This document shows, in pieces, positions 45,956 to 54,981 of a DNA stretch of 64,000 nucleotides. This DNA is from Rhodoblastus sp963727035 (GTDB lineage Bacteria; Pseudomonadota; Alphaproteobacteria; Rhizobiales; Beijerinckiaceae): contig CAVSEY010000018.1 in assembly GCA_963727035.1 (NCBI GenBank), positions 124,001-188,000 of the forward strand, in the 5' to 3' direction. The notes beneath the pieces were generated by a model. It saw only the letters and a list, made by a program, of their open reading frames with translations. It searched no databases and was not told where the DNA came from. A program made the position numbers and the translations under genes. Positions within the stretch are counted from its first letter, which is position 1. Each line of letters starts with the position of its first letter.

Positions 45956-47299
45956 ATGACCGTCGTTCAAGCCTCCGAGGCGCCAGACCTCGCCGCCCTG
46001 CATCCCGCCGACGCGGTCGAAGCGCTCAATGAAATGGCCCCGGAAAAAGCCGGCGCCCTGCTCTCCAGGATGGATTTTCGGGCGGCCGTCAACATTCTCG
46101 ACCAGGCCGGGCTCGAACATGGCGCGGCGCTGGTCGAGGCCATGGGTCCGGAGCAATCTGTCCCGCTCCTCGCGGAAATCGCCGCCGACCGGCGCGCCGC
46201 CATCTTCCGCAAGATGGACAAGCACGAGGCTTCGACGCTCTTGACGCTGCTTCCTCCCGAGGCCCGCGGCGAGCTGGAGCAGTTGCTGTCCTATGATCCG
46301 GACACCGCCGGCGGCCTCATGACCACCGAGTTCTTTCGCGCGCGCCCTGAATGGACCGTCGCGCAAAGTCTCGACGCCATCCGCACCTCCGCGCCGGCGC
46401 TGGAGACGGTCTACGCCGTTTATATCCTGGATCCGCAAGGCGTCCTGATCCGGGCGATCTCGTTGCGCGAACTGGTGTCCGCCGATCCGCAGGCGCCCAT
46501 CCTCTCGATCGGCTCGGGCCGCAGGACTTTTTCGGTAACCCCCGACGAACCGCGCGAAAAAGTCGCGCGGCTGATCTCGAAATATGACTTGAGCGCCACG
46601 CCGGTCTTGGATGGATCCGGCAGGATATTGGGCATTGTGACGGTGGACGACGTCATTGACGCCATCATCGACACGGACACCGAGGACGCCCAGAAACAGG
46701 GCGGCATGGAGGCCCTCGACGCGCCCTATATGGCGACGAGTTTTTTCGCCATGATCAGGAAGCGCGGGGGCTGGCTCGCCGCGCTGTTCCTGTCGGAAAT
46801 GCTGACCGCCAGCGCCATGCAGCATTTCGAAAGCGAACTGGAGCGGGCGGTGGTCCTGACCCTGTTCATTCCGCTCATCATGAGCTCGGGCGGCAATTCC
46901 GGCTCGCAGGCCACGTCCCTGATCATCCGCGCTTTGGCGCTCGAGGAGATCAAACTGCGCGACTGGTGGCGGGTCGCCCTGCGCGAACTGCCGTCCGGCG
47001 TCGTGCTCGGCGCGATCCTCGGCGTGATCGGCTTCATCCGCATCCTTCTTTGGCAGAAGCTCGGCGTCTACGATTATGGCGCGCACTGGATCCTGATCGC
47101 CCTGACCGTCGGCTCGGCCCTGGTGGGCATCGTGACCTTCGGCTCGCTGGCCGGCTCGATGCTGCCGTTCATCCTGCAAAGCCTGAAGTTCGACCCGGCA
47201 AGCGCCTCGGCGCCCTTTGTCGCGACCCTGGTCGACGTCACCGGCCTGGTGATCTATTTCTCCATCGCCCTGGTGATCCTGCATGGGACGCTGCTTTAG
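45956..47299 (+). CDS. mgtE: Magnesium transporter MgtE
   Basis: A 447-residue Mg(II) channel of the MgtE family. The N-terminal superhelical domain spans about residues 1-125, the CBS pair about 130-245 (SLDAIRTSAP and VDDVIDAIIDTDTEDAQ), and the membrane part has five hydrophobic segments, with the selectivity-related IPLIMSSGGNSGSQATSL near residue 310. Cytoplasmic Mg(II) is sensed by the acidic CBS interface. The start ATG 45956 has AGGGAG upstream. Divergent from proA. Confidence 0.94.
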   Translation: MTVVQASEAPDLAALHPADAVEALNEMAPEKAGALLSRMDFRAAVNILDQAGLEHGAALVEAMGPEQSVPLLAEIAADRRAAIFRKMDKHEASTLLTLLPPEARGELEQLLSYDPDTAGGLMTTEFFRARPEWTVAQSLDAIRTSAPALETVYAVYILDPQGVLIRAISLRELVSADPQAPILSIGSGRRTFSVTPDEPREKVARLISKYDLSATPVLDGSGRILGIVTVDDVIDAIIDTDTEDAQKQGGMEALDAPYMATSFFAMIRKRGGWLAALFLSEMLTASAMQHFESELERAVVLTLFIPLIMSSGGNSGSQATSLIIRALALEEIKLRDWWRVALRELPSGVVLGAILGVIGFIRILLWQKLGVYDYGAHWILIALTVGSALVGIVTFGSLAGSMLPFILQSLKFDPASASAPFVATLVDVTGLVIYFSIALVILHGTLL

Positions 47300-47482
47300 C
47301 GCGGAATTCGCCGGCGCGTCGACGGATTCGCGGTCGCCTTGCTTGTCGGCGGCCGGCGGCGGAAAGGCGACGGGCGCCGGTAACATCTATCCCTCGGGCA
47401 TATTTTCATGCGATGATCGCACCAGCCAGGCGACCGCCGTCCCAGGACCGGTCGCCGCCTTGACCACAGCAGGATCAGCGTT

Positions 47483-48610
47483 TTGACCAGGATCACCATT
47501 CTCGGCGCCGGCTTCGGCGCGCTCACCACTTTGCGGGAATTGCGCCGTCGCAAGGTTGACGCCGACATCACGATCATCGCGCCGCAGGACGAACTGCATT
47601 ATCTGCCGAGTTCGATCTGGATTCCGGCGCATCTGCGCCGCGCCGACGAGCTCAGGATTCCGCTCGGGCCTTTCTTCGCCAGGCATGGCGCCAATTTCAT
47701 GCGCGCCTCGGTGACGGGCCTTGCCGAGGGCGGCCGCGTCGTCAACACCGACGCCGGCGACGTTGCCAACGATCACCTCGTCATTGCGACCGGCGGCCGG
47801 TTCATCCGCAAATTGCCGGGGATCGAAAATGCGCTGGTTCCTTGCGAAGGCCTCGCCGTCGCCGAGGAAATCGAACGGCGCCTCGCGGGAATGGACGGCG
47901 GCTCCATCGCCATCGGCTTCGCGACCAATCCGAACGAACAGGGCTCGATGCGCGGCGGTCCGATGTTCGAATATCTTTTCATCATCGACTCGCTGCTGCG
48001 CAAGTCCGGGCGGCGCTCGCGCTTCGACATCACTTTCTTCAGCCCGGCGCCGCGCCCCGGCGCCCGCCTTGGCGAAAGAGCGGTGGACGGCCTGCTGGCC
48101 GAAATGAAGTCGCGCGACATCAAAACCCATCTCGGCCACAAGATGGTGCGCTTCGAGGCCGACAAGGTCGTCACCGAGGGCGGCGAGTTCAAGGCCGACC
48201 TGATCCTGTTCATGCCGGGCCTCACCGGGCCGGCCTGGCTCGAAAAATCCGGCCTGCCGCTGTCGCCCGGCGGCATGGTCGCAGCCGACGCCTTCTGCCG
48301 CGCCCGCGACCACAAGAATGTCTGGGTCGTCGGCGACAGCGGCTCCTTCCCCGGCCCGGACTGGATGGCGAAACAGGCGCATCAGGCCGATCTGCAGGCG
48401 GCGGCCGCCGCCGCCAATATCGACGCGGTGCTGAGCCGGCGCGAACCCACCTCCGCCTTCAAGGCGGAACTGATCTGCATCGTCGACATGCTCGACGCCG
48501 GCGTGCTGGTCTATCGCTCGGAAAAGTTCAATTTCGTCAGCCCCAAAATGCGAATCTTCCATTGGCTCAAGGGGCTGTTCGAGGGTTTTTACCTGCGGAA
48601 TTTCCGCTAA
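47483..48610 (+). CDS. FAD-dependent oxidoreductase, sulfide:quinone reductase-like
   Basis: A 375-residue flavoprotein of the pyridine nucleotide-disulfide oxidoreductase fold. The N-terminal FAD motif is ITILGAGFGALTTLRELRRR, VIATGGRFI marks the second nucleotide segment and GDSGSFPGPDWMAKQAHQAD the C-terminal FAD motif. Overall it looks like SQR-type or NDH-2-type quinone reductases; the usual catalytic cysteine pair of SQR is not evident (Cys only in VPCEGLA, AFCRARD and LICIVD), so sulfide oxidation is uncertain. Start TTG 47483. Its stop is four bases into the proB 3' end on the other strand. Confidence 0.7.
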   Translation: MTRITILGAGFGALTTLRELRRRKVDADITIIAPQDELHYLPSSIWIPAHLRRADELRIPLGPFFARHGANFMRASVTGLAEGGRVVNTDAGDVANDHLVIATGGRFIRKLPGIENALVPCEGLAVAEEIERRLAGMDGGSIAIGFATNPNEQGSMRGGPMFEYLFIIDSLLRKSGRRSRFDITFFSPAPRPGARLGERAVDGLLAEMKSRDIKTHLGHKMVRFEADKVVTEGGEFKADLILFMPGLTGPAWLEKSGLPLSPGGMVAADAFCRARDHKNVWVVGDSGSFPGPDWMAKQAHQADLQAAAAAANIDAVLSRREPTSAFKAELICIVDMLDAGVLVYRSEKFNFVSPKMRIFHWLKGLFEGFYLRNFR

Positions 48611-49741
48611 ATCAGCGCCTCGCGCCCTAAAACCATGTCGTCGCGGTGGACCATTTCCATCCGGCCTTCCGTGCCGAGGATCGCGGCGATGTCGCGGGAG
48701 CTCCGGCCGATGATCCGCGCGGCGTGCGCCGCGTCATAGCCCACCAGCCCGCGGCCGATCTCGCCGCCCTGAAGGTTGCGGATGATGACGCAATCGCCGC
48801 GCGCGAAATCGCCCTCGACCGCCCTCACCCCGGCCGGCAGCAGGCTCGCGCCATTGATGATCGCCCGCGCGGCGCCGTCGTCGATGGTCAGCACGCCCTG
48901 GGGCGCGAGCGAGCCGGCGATCCATTTTTTCCGCGCGGTGACCGGCGAGGACGGCGTGAGGAACCAGGTGCAGGGCTCAGCCCTCGCGATCCGCCCGAAC
49001 GGGATGGGATTGCTGGCCGTCGGCGATCACCATATGGGCGCCGCCGGCGGTGGCGATCTTGGCGGCCTCGATCTTGGTCTGCATGCCGCCGCGCGACAGT
49101 TCCGAGGCCGCGCCGCCGGCCATGGCCTCGATCTCGGCAGTGATGCGCGGCACGACCGGAATCAGCCGCGCATTGGGGTTTTGCGCGGGCGGCGAATCGT
49201 AAAGCCCGGCGACATCCGACAGCAGGATCAGCAGATCGGCCGAGGCCATGGTGGCGACGCGCGCGGCGAGCCGGTCGTTGTCGCCATAGCGGATTTCGCT
49301 GGTCGCCACGGTGTCGTTTTCGTTGATCACCGGCACGGCGCGCATGGCCATCAGCCGCGCCAGCGTTTCGCGCGCGTTGAGATAGCGCCGCCGCTCTTCC
49401 GTATCGCCGAAAGTCACCAGAATCTGGCCCGCCACGATCTGGCGCTCGGCCAGAACTTCGGCCCAGATGCGCGACAGGGCGATCTGGCCGACGGCGGCGG
49501 AAGCCTGCGAATCTTCGAGTTTCAGCGCGCCGGGCGGCAGGCCGAGCACCGAGCGGCCGAGCGCCACGGCGCCGGAGGAGACCACCAGCACATCGGCGCC
49601 GCGCCGGTGCAGTGCGGCGAGATCGTCGGCCAGCCCCTCAAGCCATTCGCGCTTGGCCGCGCCGCGCCCGCGATCCACCAGCAGCGAGGAGCCGACCTTG
49701 ACGACGATGCGCTTGAACTGATCGAGAGAAGGCAGCTTCAT
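48607..49741 (-). CDS. proB: Glutamate 5-kinase ProB, one frame break
   Basis: About 378 residues. The first step of proline synthesis. N-terminal amino-acid kinase domain: RIVVKVGSSLLVD, VVSSGAVALGR, PVINENDTV, and ELSRGGMQTKIEAAKIA near residue 220. The C-terminal PUA domain (INGASLLPAGVRAVEGDF, GDCVIIRN) lies in another frame. The change is at about 49000-49008, where one base shift joins HPV to GRIARAEPCTWF. Start ATG 49741. Lies downstream of obgE, a conserved order in alphaproteobacteria (rplU-rpmA-GNAT-obgE-proB-proA-nadD), which supports the call. Confidence 0.88.
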
Positions 49742-49780
49742 TTCGTTTCCAGGATTCTCAACGTTCTTGCAAAGGCTTCG

Positions 49781-49903
49781 GCGTCATTGCGAGCCAACGG
49801 ATCCGGCCGCCGGCCGGTCCGATGACAGGCTCCGCGAAGCAATCCATTCTTGCCGCTTGCCACAGCGTGGATTGCTTCGTCGCTTTCGCTCCTCGCAAAG
49901 ACG
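49781..49903. repeat. Interspersed palindromic repeat between proB and obgE
   Basis: Outer arms GCGTCATTGCGAG (49781-49793) and CTCGCAAAGACG (49892-49903), inner perfect arms GAAGCAATCCA (49836-49846) and TGGATTGCTTC (49868-49878). This cruciform-like unit is of a type widely dispersed in Bradyrhizobium-like and related genomes. Function unknown. Confidence 0.75.
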
Positions 49904-49921
49904 GCGGCGAGGCGTCGCCCC

Positions 49922-50992
49922 TCACGGCCGCCACTCATCCTGCGGCCCCTGCGCCGCCTCCTGCCGCCGGCGTTCGGCAATGATCCGCCACAAGGCGCGC
50001 AAAACCTCCGTGACCCCCTCGCCCGCGATCGCCGACATCTTGTAAGGGGCGCCCGGCTTCTCGCCCTCGCTGAGCGGCGGGCCGGCGGACCGGATCGCCC
50101 GCTTCAAGCGCTCGACCTGCTTTTTCAGCGTTTCCGCGTCAACCGAATCGATCTTCGACAAAGCGACGATTTCCGTCTTTTCCTCCAGCCCATTGCCATA
50201 GGCCGCGAGTTCGCCGCGCACGATCTTGTAATCCTTGCCGGCGTGCTCGCCGGTCGCGTCGACCAGATGCAGGAGGACGCCGGTGCGCTCGACATGCCCC
50301 AGAAAACGGTCGCCGAGGCCATGACCCTCGTGGGCGCCCGCGATCAGGCCCGGAATGTCCGCCAGCACGAATTCCTTGCCGTCGACATGGACGACGCCGA
50401 GATTGGGATGAAGCGTGGTGAAGGGATAATCCGCGATCTTCGGCCTGGCGGCGGAGACGGTCGCCAGAAAAGTCGACTTGCCGGCGTTGGGCAGGCCGAC
50501 GAGCCCGGCGTCGGCGATGAGCTTCAGGCGCAGGATGATGGTGCGCTCCTCGCCCTCCTGCCCCGGATTGGCGCGGCGCGGCGCGCGATTGGTCGAGGTG
50601 GTGAAATGGAGATTGCCGAAGCCGCCATTGCCGCCCTTGCCGATGACCACGCGCTGGCCGACCTCGGTCAGATCGGCGATCAGCGTTTCGCCGTCCTCCT
50701 CGAAAATCTGCGTGCCTTCCGGCACTTTCAGCACGACATCGGCCCCCCTGCCCCCGGAGCGGTTCTTGCCCATGCCATGGCCGCCGGTCTTGGCCTTGAA
50801 ATGCTGCTGGAAGCGGTAGTCGATCAGGGTGTTGAGCCCGGCGACGCATTCGGCCACGACATCGCCGCCGCGCCCGCCGTCGCCGCCGTCAGGCCCGCCG
50901 AATTCGATGAATTTCTCGCGCCGGAACGACACGCAGCCGGCGCCGCCGTCGCCCGAACGCACATAAATCTTGGTCTGATCGAGGAATTTCAT
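49922..50992 (-). CDS. obgE: Obg GTPase (CgtA)
   Basis: A 356-residue essential GTPase in 50S ribosome assembly and stress control. The N-terminal Gly-rich Obg fold covers about residues 1-158 (RSGDGGAGCVSFRREKF, GGDGGRGGDVV), and the G domain starts at GLVGLPNAGKSTFL near residue 165, with DIPGLIAGAHEGHGLG as the DxxG segment. The C-terminal tail is short, as in many alphaproteobacteria. ATG 50992 begins the MKFLDQ motif. Downstream of rplU-rpmA as usual. Confidence 0.95.
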   Translation of the reverse strand: MKFLDQTKIYVRSGDGGAGCVSFRREKFIEFGGPDGGDGGRGGDVVAECVAGLNTLIDYRFQQHFKAKTGGHGMGKNRSGGRGADVVLKVPEGTQIFEEDGETLIADLTEVGQRVVIGKGGNGGFGNLHFTTSTNRAPRRANPGQEGEERTIILRLKLIADAGLVGLPNAGKSTFLATVSAARPKIADYPFTTLHPNLGVVHVDGKEFVLADIPGLIAGAHEGHGLGDRFLGHVERTGVLLHLVDATGEHAGKDYKIVRGELAAYGNGLEEKTEIVALSKIDSVDAETLKKQVERLKRAIRSAGPPLSEGEKPGAPYKMSAIAGEGVTEVLRALWRIIAERRRQEAAQGPQDEWRP

Positions 50993-51052
50993 TTTTGAGC
51001 CCGGCGCGGCCCGCGCGCGAGGCGCGGACCGCAAATGTCCTGTCGAAATCTG

Positions 51053-51661
51053 TCAGGCTATGGCTCTATCGAAGGCGAGCGCGGGCTGCAAGCCGTCGCC
51101 TCGGGGCGCCCGCCATTCGTCGCGCCGCAAAGTCATCCGCATGACCGGGCTGTCGGCGTGGCGCCCCAAGCCGGCCTCGAACCTTTCGCTCTCGACGAAG
51201 CCGCATTTTTCCAGCATGGCGCAGGAGGCGGCGTTGTCCGTCAGGATCACGGTCGACAGTTCATCGGCGTCGGTGATGCGAAAAAAAACGTCGGTCAAGG
51301 CCTGCGTCGCTTCGCTCATCAGGCCGCGCCCGGCATAGGGCCGTCCCAGCCAGAAGACGAGCCTCGGGCCGTCCACCGCCGGGTCGATCGCCGCCATGCC
51401 GACCAGTTTGCGCGGGAAATCCTTGAGCGTCAGCACGAAACGCAGGGCCGAGCCGCGCGCATTGGCCGCGCGCGCCGCCAGAATGCAGCGCTCGGCGTCC
51501 TCGATCGTATAGGGATGGGGAATCAGCGCCGTCCAGCGGGCGACGCCCCAATCTCCCGCGAGGGCGGAAACGGCGGGAGCGTCCGATTCGCGCGGCCAGC
51601 GCAGCCACAGCCGCCGGGTTTCAAGGCGAAACACATCGTCGCGGGCGATCTCGGGGAACAT
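51053..51661 (-). CDS. GNAT-family (RimJ-like) N-acetyltransferase
   Basis: A 202-residue acetyltransferase of the RimJ/RimL type. LETRRLWLRWPRESDAPAV at the N-terminus is the typical first strand-helix, YAGRGLMSEATQALTDVFF carries the acetyl-CoA pyrophosphate loop (R-x2-G-x-A variant), and NAASCAMLEKCGF the last conserved helix. Commonly found between rpmA and obgE in this group. Substrate unknown. The 26-bp palindromic terminator 22 bases upstream separates it from rpmA. Confidence 0.75.
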   Translation of the reverse strand: MFPEIARDDVFRLETRRLWLRWPRESDAPAVSALAGDWGVARWTALIPHPYTIEDAERCILAARAANARGSALRFVLTLKDFPRKLVGMAAIDPAVDGPRLVFWLGRPYAGRGLMSEATQALTDVFFRITDADELSTVILTDNAASCAMLEKCGFVESERFEAGLGRHADSPVMRMTLRRDEWRAPRGDGLQPALAFDRAIA

Positions 51662-51680
51662 GCAGGGCTCCGGTCAAAGC

Positions 51681-51708
51681 AAAAGGGGAAACGGCGCCGT
51701 TTCCCCTT
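51681..51708 (-). terminator. Perfect 26-bp palindrome, terminator after rpmA
   Basis: AAGGGGAAACGGC (51683-51695) is followed without gap by its exact reverse complement (51696-51708). On the minus strand the stem runs into TTTTGC. It lies 169 bases past the rpmA stop and 20 bases before the GNAT start, so it probably ends the rplU-rpmA transcript. Confidence 0.65.
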
Positions 51709-51876
51709 CAGCAATTGGCTCCGGAAGCCATTCCAACCGAAGATTGTGACGATCTTCGCGCTGGAAGGTGGCCTTTTTGTCGTTTCCCCGGCAAATGCGC
51801 CGGAAATTGGAAAATCGACTTTCGGAACCTGCCTAAAGGGCTTGCGCCGGCGAGGTCCCGAAGTTCGCGACCTCTG

Positions 51877-52149
51877 TTATTCCGCGGCCGTGGCCGCCGG
51901 GGCGAGCGCTACCGTGATCACGGATCGGGCGCCCTGGGTCTTGAAGACCACCTTGCCTTCTACCAGGGCGAAAAGGGTGTGATCCTTGCCCATGCCGACA
52001 TTGGCGCCGGCGTGCCACTTGGTGCCGCGCTGGCGCACGAGAATATTGCCGGCGGCCACGTTTTCGCCGCCGAATTTCTTCACGCCAAGGCGCCGGCCTT
52101 CCGAGTCGCGCCCGTTGCGGGACGAACCGCCTGCTTTCTTGTGAGCCAT
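51877..52149 (-). CDS. rpmA: 50S ribosomal protein L27
   Basis: A 90-residue L27. MAHKKAGGSSRNGRDSEG is the conserved N-terminal tail that reaches the peptidyl-transferase centre, followed by RLGVKKFGGE and GNILVRQRGTKWHAG. Length normal for alphaproteobacteria. Follows rplU with a 71-bp gap in the universal L21-L27 order. Confidence 0.97.
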   Translation of the reverse strand: MAHKKAGGSSRNGRDSEGRRLGVKKFGGENVAAGNILVRQRGTKWHAGANVGMGKDHTLFALVEGKVVFKTQGARSVITVALAPAATAAE

Positions 52150-52220
52150 TGTCCTGCTCCGAAATAGTTGTCCTGCAGCCTCTGCGGAGGCTGAATGTCA
52201 ATCCGTGAAGCGCGAGCCGG

Positions 52221-52532
52221 TCAGGCGACGACTTCGGTGATGCGCACGACCGTCAGGTCCTGACGGTGGCCGCGCTTGCGCTTGGAATTCTTGCGGCGGC
52301 GCTTCTTGAAGGAAATGACCTTCGGGCCGCGGGTGTGCTCGACGATCTCAGCCTTCACGGAGGCGCCGGCGACGAAAGGCGCGCCGAGCTGGGCGGCGCC
52401 GTCCGTCTCGACCATCAGAACGTCGGAAAAGGTGACGACGGAACCGGCGTCGCCTTCCAGCGACATGACGGTGATCTTTTCATCGGCGGCTACGCGATAT
52501 TGCTTGCCGCCGGTTTTGATGACTGCGAACAT
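52221..52532 (-). CDS. rplU: 50S ribosomal protein L21
   Basis: A 103-residue L21, starting at ATG 52532 (MFAVIKTGGKQYRV). The conserved C-terminal KKRRRKNSKRKRGHRQ segment binds 23S rRNA. The length is standard. An upstream extension in frame exists but lacks family sequence. First gene of the rplU-rpmA operon. Confidence 0.97.
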   Translation of the reverse strand: MFAVIKTGGKQYRVAADEKITVMSLEGDAGSVVTFSDVLMVETDGAAQLGAPFVAGASVKAEIVEHTRGPKVISFKKRRRKNSKRKRGHRQDLTVVRITEVVA

Positions 52533-52917
52533 CGTTCTTCCTCGTGTTCGATCCGGCTCTGCGGTGTTTTTGAGCATCATCTCGTCCGAAAAGTGGTTCC
52601 CACTTTTCGGGATCATGCTCCAAAACGCGGCCGGCTTCTTTGCAGTTGAACCGGGTGGATTGGAGCCCAGCGGCATTTTCGCCGACAGGGTTCCAGTTGC
52701 GGGCGGTTTCGGCAGTGCCGAAAAACACAAATGTCGCGGCGGCGAGCCACGACAAAGCGTCCGGTTTCCTATGCCGGACGCCCCGGGAAGTCAAGCGCGG
52801 ATGTTTCGCGCGAAGGATTTTCGCCGGCGCCGGGCGAAGGCGCTTGCGCGCGGCGGCGCGGCCTGATATTGCGCCGCTTCACCACAAGGTGGGCTTGACC
52901 CGCCGACGCGCCCGGAT
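52533..52917. other. Spacer between rplU and tRNA-Ser
   Basis: 385 bases without a gene. It must hold the rplU promoter and the tRNA promoter. The only clear structure is the palindromic repeat at 52572-52620. Confidence 0.5.
52572..52620. repeat. Palindromic interspersed repeat upstream of rplU
   Basis: CCGAAAAGTGG and CCACTTTTCGG arms around a short loop, with outer GAGCAT/ATGCTC arms. This GAGCATGATC...GATCATGCTC-type unit is a frequent dispersed repeat in rhizobia and relatives. Confidence 0.75.
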
Positions 52918-53007
52918 GGAGAGGTGGCTGAGTGGTTGAAAGCACCGCACTCGAAATGCGGCATACGGGCAACCGTATCGGGGGTTCGAATCCCTCCCTC
53001 TCCGCCA
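52918..53007 (+). tRNA. tRNA-Ser (anticodon CGA)
   Basis: 90 nt including the encoded CCA. Acceptor arms GGAGAGG and CCTCTCC pair fully, the D arm is GGCTGAGTGG, the anticodon stem is CCGCA/TGCGG around CTCGAAA (anticodon CGA), the long variable arm TACGGGCAACCGTA is of the class II serine type, and the T arm contains GGTTCGAATCC. It marks the edge of the genomic island. Confidence 0.97.
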
Positions 53008-53029
53008 CCTGACTTTCCCCTCTCCGCCA
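52996..53029 (+). repeat. Duplicated tRNA 3' end, possible attachment site
   Basis: CCCTCTCCGCCA occurs at 52996-53007 (tRNA 3' end) and again at 53018-53029, ten bases later. Integrases that use tRNA genes recombine at such 3' ends, and an integrase gene follows directly. The second copy may be a leftover of an earlier insertion. Confidence 0.55.
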
Positions 53030-53088
53030 GTTTTCCCTTCGGGGGAAACGCTCGAATTTCAAGGGTTCGGCCAGATGGAGTCTGGTCG

Positions 53089-54981
53089 ATGGCGCACCAT
53101 GTATCCCGCCCCGTAGCGCAACGTGTAGTCCGCGGCGGGGCCGGTCCCGACGGCCGCCGAGCTACCTTGTCCGGCGCGGCGACGTCTATTTTTTCCAGAT
53201 TCGCCCGCGGCTTCCGAAGGTCCTTGCGTCTTTCCCAAATCCAGGACCTGTTAAAATCCGGATTGGCGCTGTTTCGCTCCGTCTTGCCCAGTTCGAGGCG
53301 CTGCGGCTGGCGGACGCGGCCGAAGCGCTGTCCGCGGCTTGGGAGAGGTACATGCACGCCGGAAATGGCGGGAACGGACAAAATCAGACGGCCTTCCCCT
53401 TCATCGCCGACGCGGACGCGGCGGAGCGGTCGGCCCGCGCGGAATTCCTTGCTGCTCTGACGACCTACTTCGAGCGGGTGAAAAGGCGCTTGAAGGAACC
53501 GCCGCCTCACCCCCTCGTCGCCATGTCCCCCGACGCCCTCAGGGCATTCGCCTTCTTGCAAGAGGGCGTGATGATCGAGAAGGAGGTCCGTCTCGGCCCC
53601 GAGGGGCATCCACTGGTGGTCGCCCGCGCCGACCTGCTGCGCGCCGACCTTCGGCGACGCATGGCGGCCGACGTCGCCGCGTCGGCCCCACCGCCCGAAT
53701 GGGCCACGCCGTCGCAACCGCTGGCGGCCGCCGAGGTCAACGGCGGCTCATCCCCCTCATCCGCGGTCACGGCTTCGACAACTCCAGCCGCGCAGCCGTC
53801 CGCCATGTCTGGTTCCGTCCCCTCATCACTGCCCGTCCATCCGGGATCGCGCGCGCCCCTGTTCAGCGAAGCCCTCGCCGAATATCTCGCGTTGCGCGAA
53901 GGAGCCGGAGAGGACAGGCGACGCTCTCGACCGCGCGCATGCGCGCCGAGGTCTTCATGGCCGTGATGGAAGACAAGCCGATCGACCAGTACCTCCCGAT
54001 CGACCTGCAAAATTTCCTGAACGACGCGCAATATCTCCCCCTCGCCTTTGGCAAGGAAATGCCGGAATCGGCGACCGTACGGGCGATTGGGCCCAAGGAG
54101 GCGATCCGCATCAACAAGGCGGAGGATTGCTGGAAACGGCTGACGCGCAAGACGATGGAGGACGGTTACCTTCCGGCCATCAAGGCCGTCATCAATCACG
54201 CCGTTCGCGTCCACCCAATGCGCCATCCTTTCGCCGGCTTGCGGCTGATATGGCCTAATAAACTCCGGGAGTCCGTCGAACGCGAGCCACTCGACGCCGA
54301 AAGGCTCAACGAGGTGTTCCGGCGTGGCGTCGCCTCCGGCTTCATCGACGAGCGCTGCTGCCGGCCCTCGCCCAGACGACATCACGTCGTCTCGGCCTGC
54401 TCGCCTATCTGCGCGGCGACGATTTCCAAGAAAAGCACGGGGTTACGATCATTCGCGTCAACGGCGTGCAATTCAACTCGAAAACGGGCAAGTGGTATCG
54501 CGTCCCGTTCAAGACGGCCGACAGCCTGAGGTTCTTCGTCTTGCATGAGATGTGGGAAAAGTGCGGTTTCACGGAGTGGGCCAAGGCGCAAGGCGACGGC
54601 TTCATCTTCCGTCAATTGCACGACTGCTCAGACCCCGCCGACGCCGCGTCGAAAAGGTGCGGCCGCCTACTAAAAAAGGCCGGCGCGATCGGCTGCAACA
54701 TCGAAGTCCCCCATGCCTTGCGTCATGGAGCCAAGGACTTGATGGTCGAGGCGTCGGTCGGAGGAGAAACCCGTCGCAAACAGATGGGACAAGCGGTCCG
54801 TGTCGACGTCCACGATGATTATGGTTCGAACCATTCCCTGACGCGGAAGGAATGCCAGCAGCTCGCCAGACTCCCTTTGATTAAGGAGGTCGACTGGTCG
54901 GTGTTCAAGGGGTTGGATTTTGAGGCGATGGCTTCGAAAGAGCGGAAGGGCGGCCGTCCGAAAACGGAACCGATTGCCTAA
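53089..54981 (+). CDS. Tyrosine-recombinase-like integrase, frame-broken
   Basis: A site-specific integrase of roughly 610-630 residues, next to tRNA-Ser. The N-terminal arm-binding part reads SYLVRRGDVYFFQIR near 53160-53195. The catalytic part has the box I arginine in TTSRRLGLLAYLRGDD, box II VPHALRHG (HxxR) near 54710, and a tyrosine in VDVHDDYGSNHS near 54820. It changes frame near 53915-53925 and 54355-54365, and the start is uncertain: the conserved frame has no ATG upstream, so a further break before 53160 is likely and 53089 is my best guess. It converges with the reverse transcriptase gene; the two ends overlap by two to three bases. Confidence 0.72.

Noticed and set aside
45578..47386. 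A 602-codon open frame antisense to mgtE
   Set aside because: Shadow of mgtE and proA; composition is not protein-like.
53089..54981. Separate small genes at 53352-53966 and 54466-54981
   Set aside because: They are successive pieces of one integrase in different frames, with catalytic motifs in the right order.
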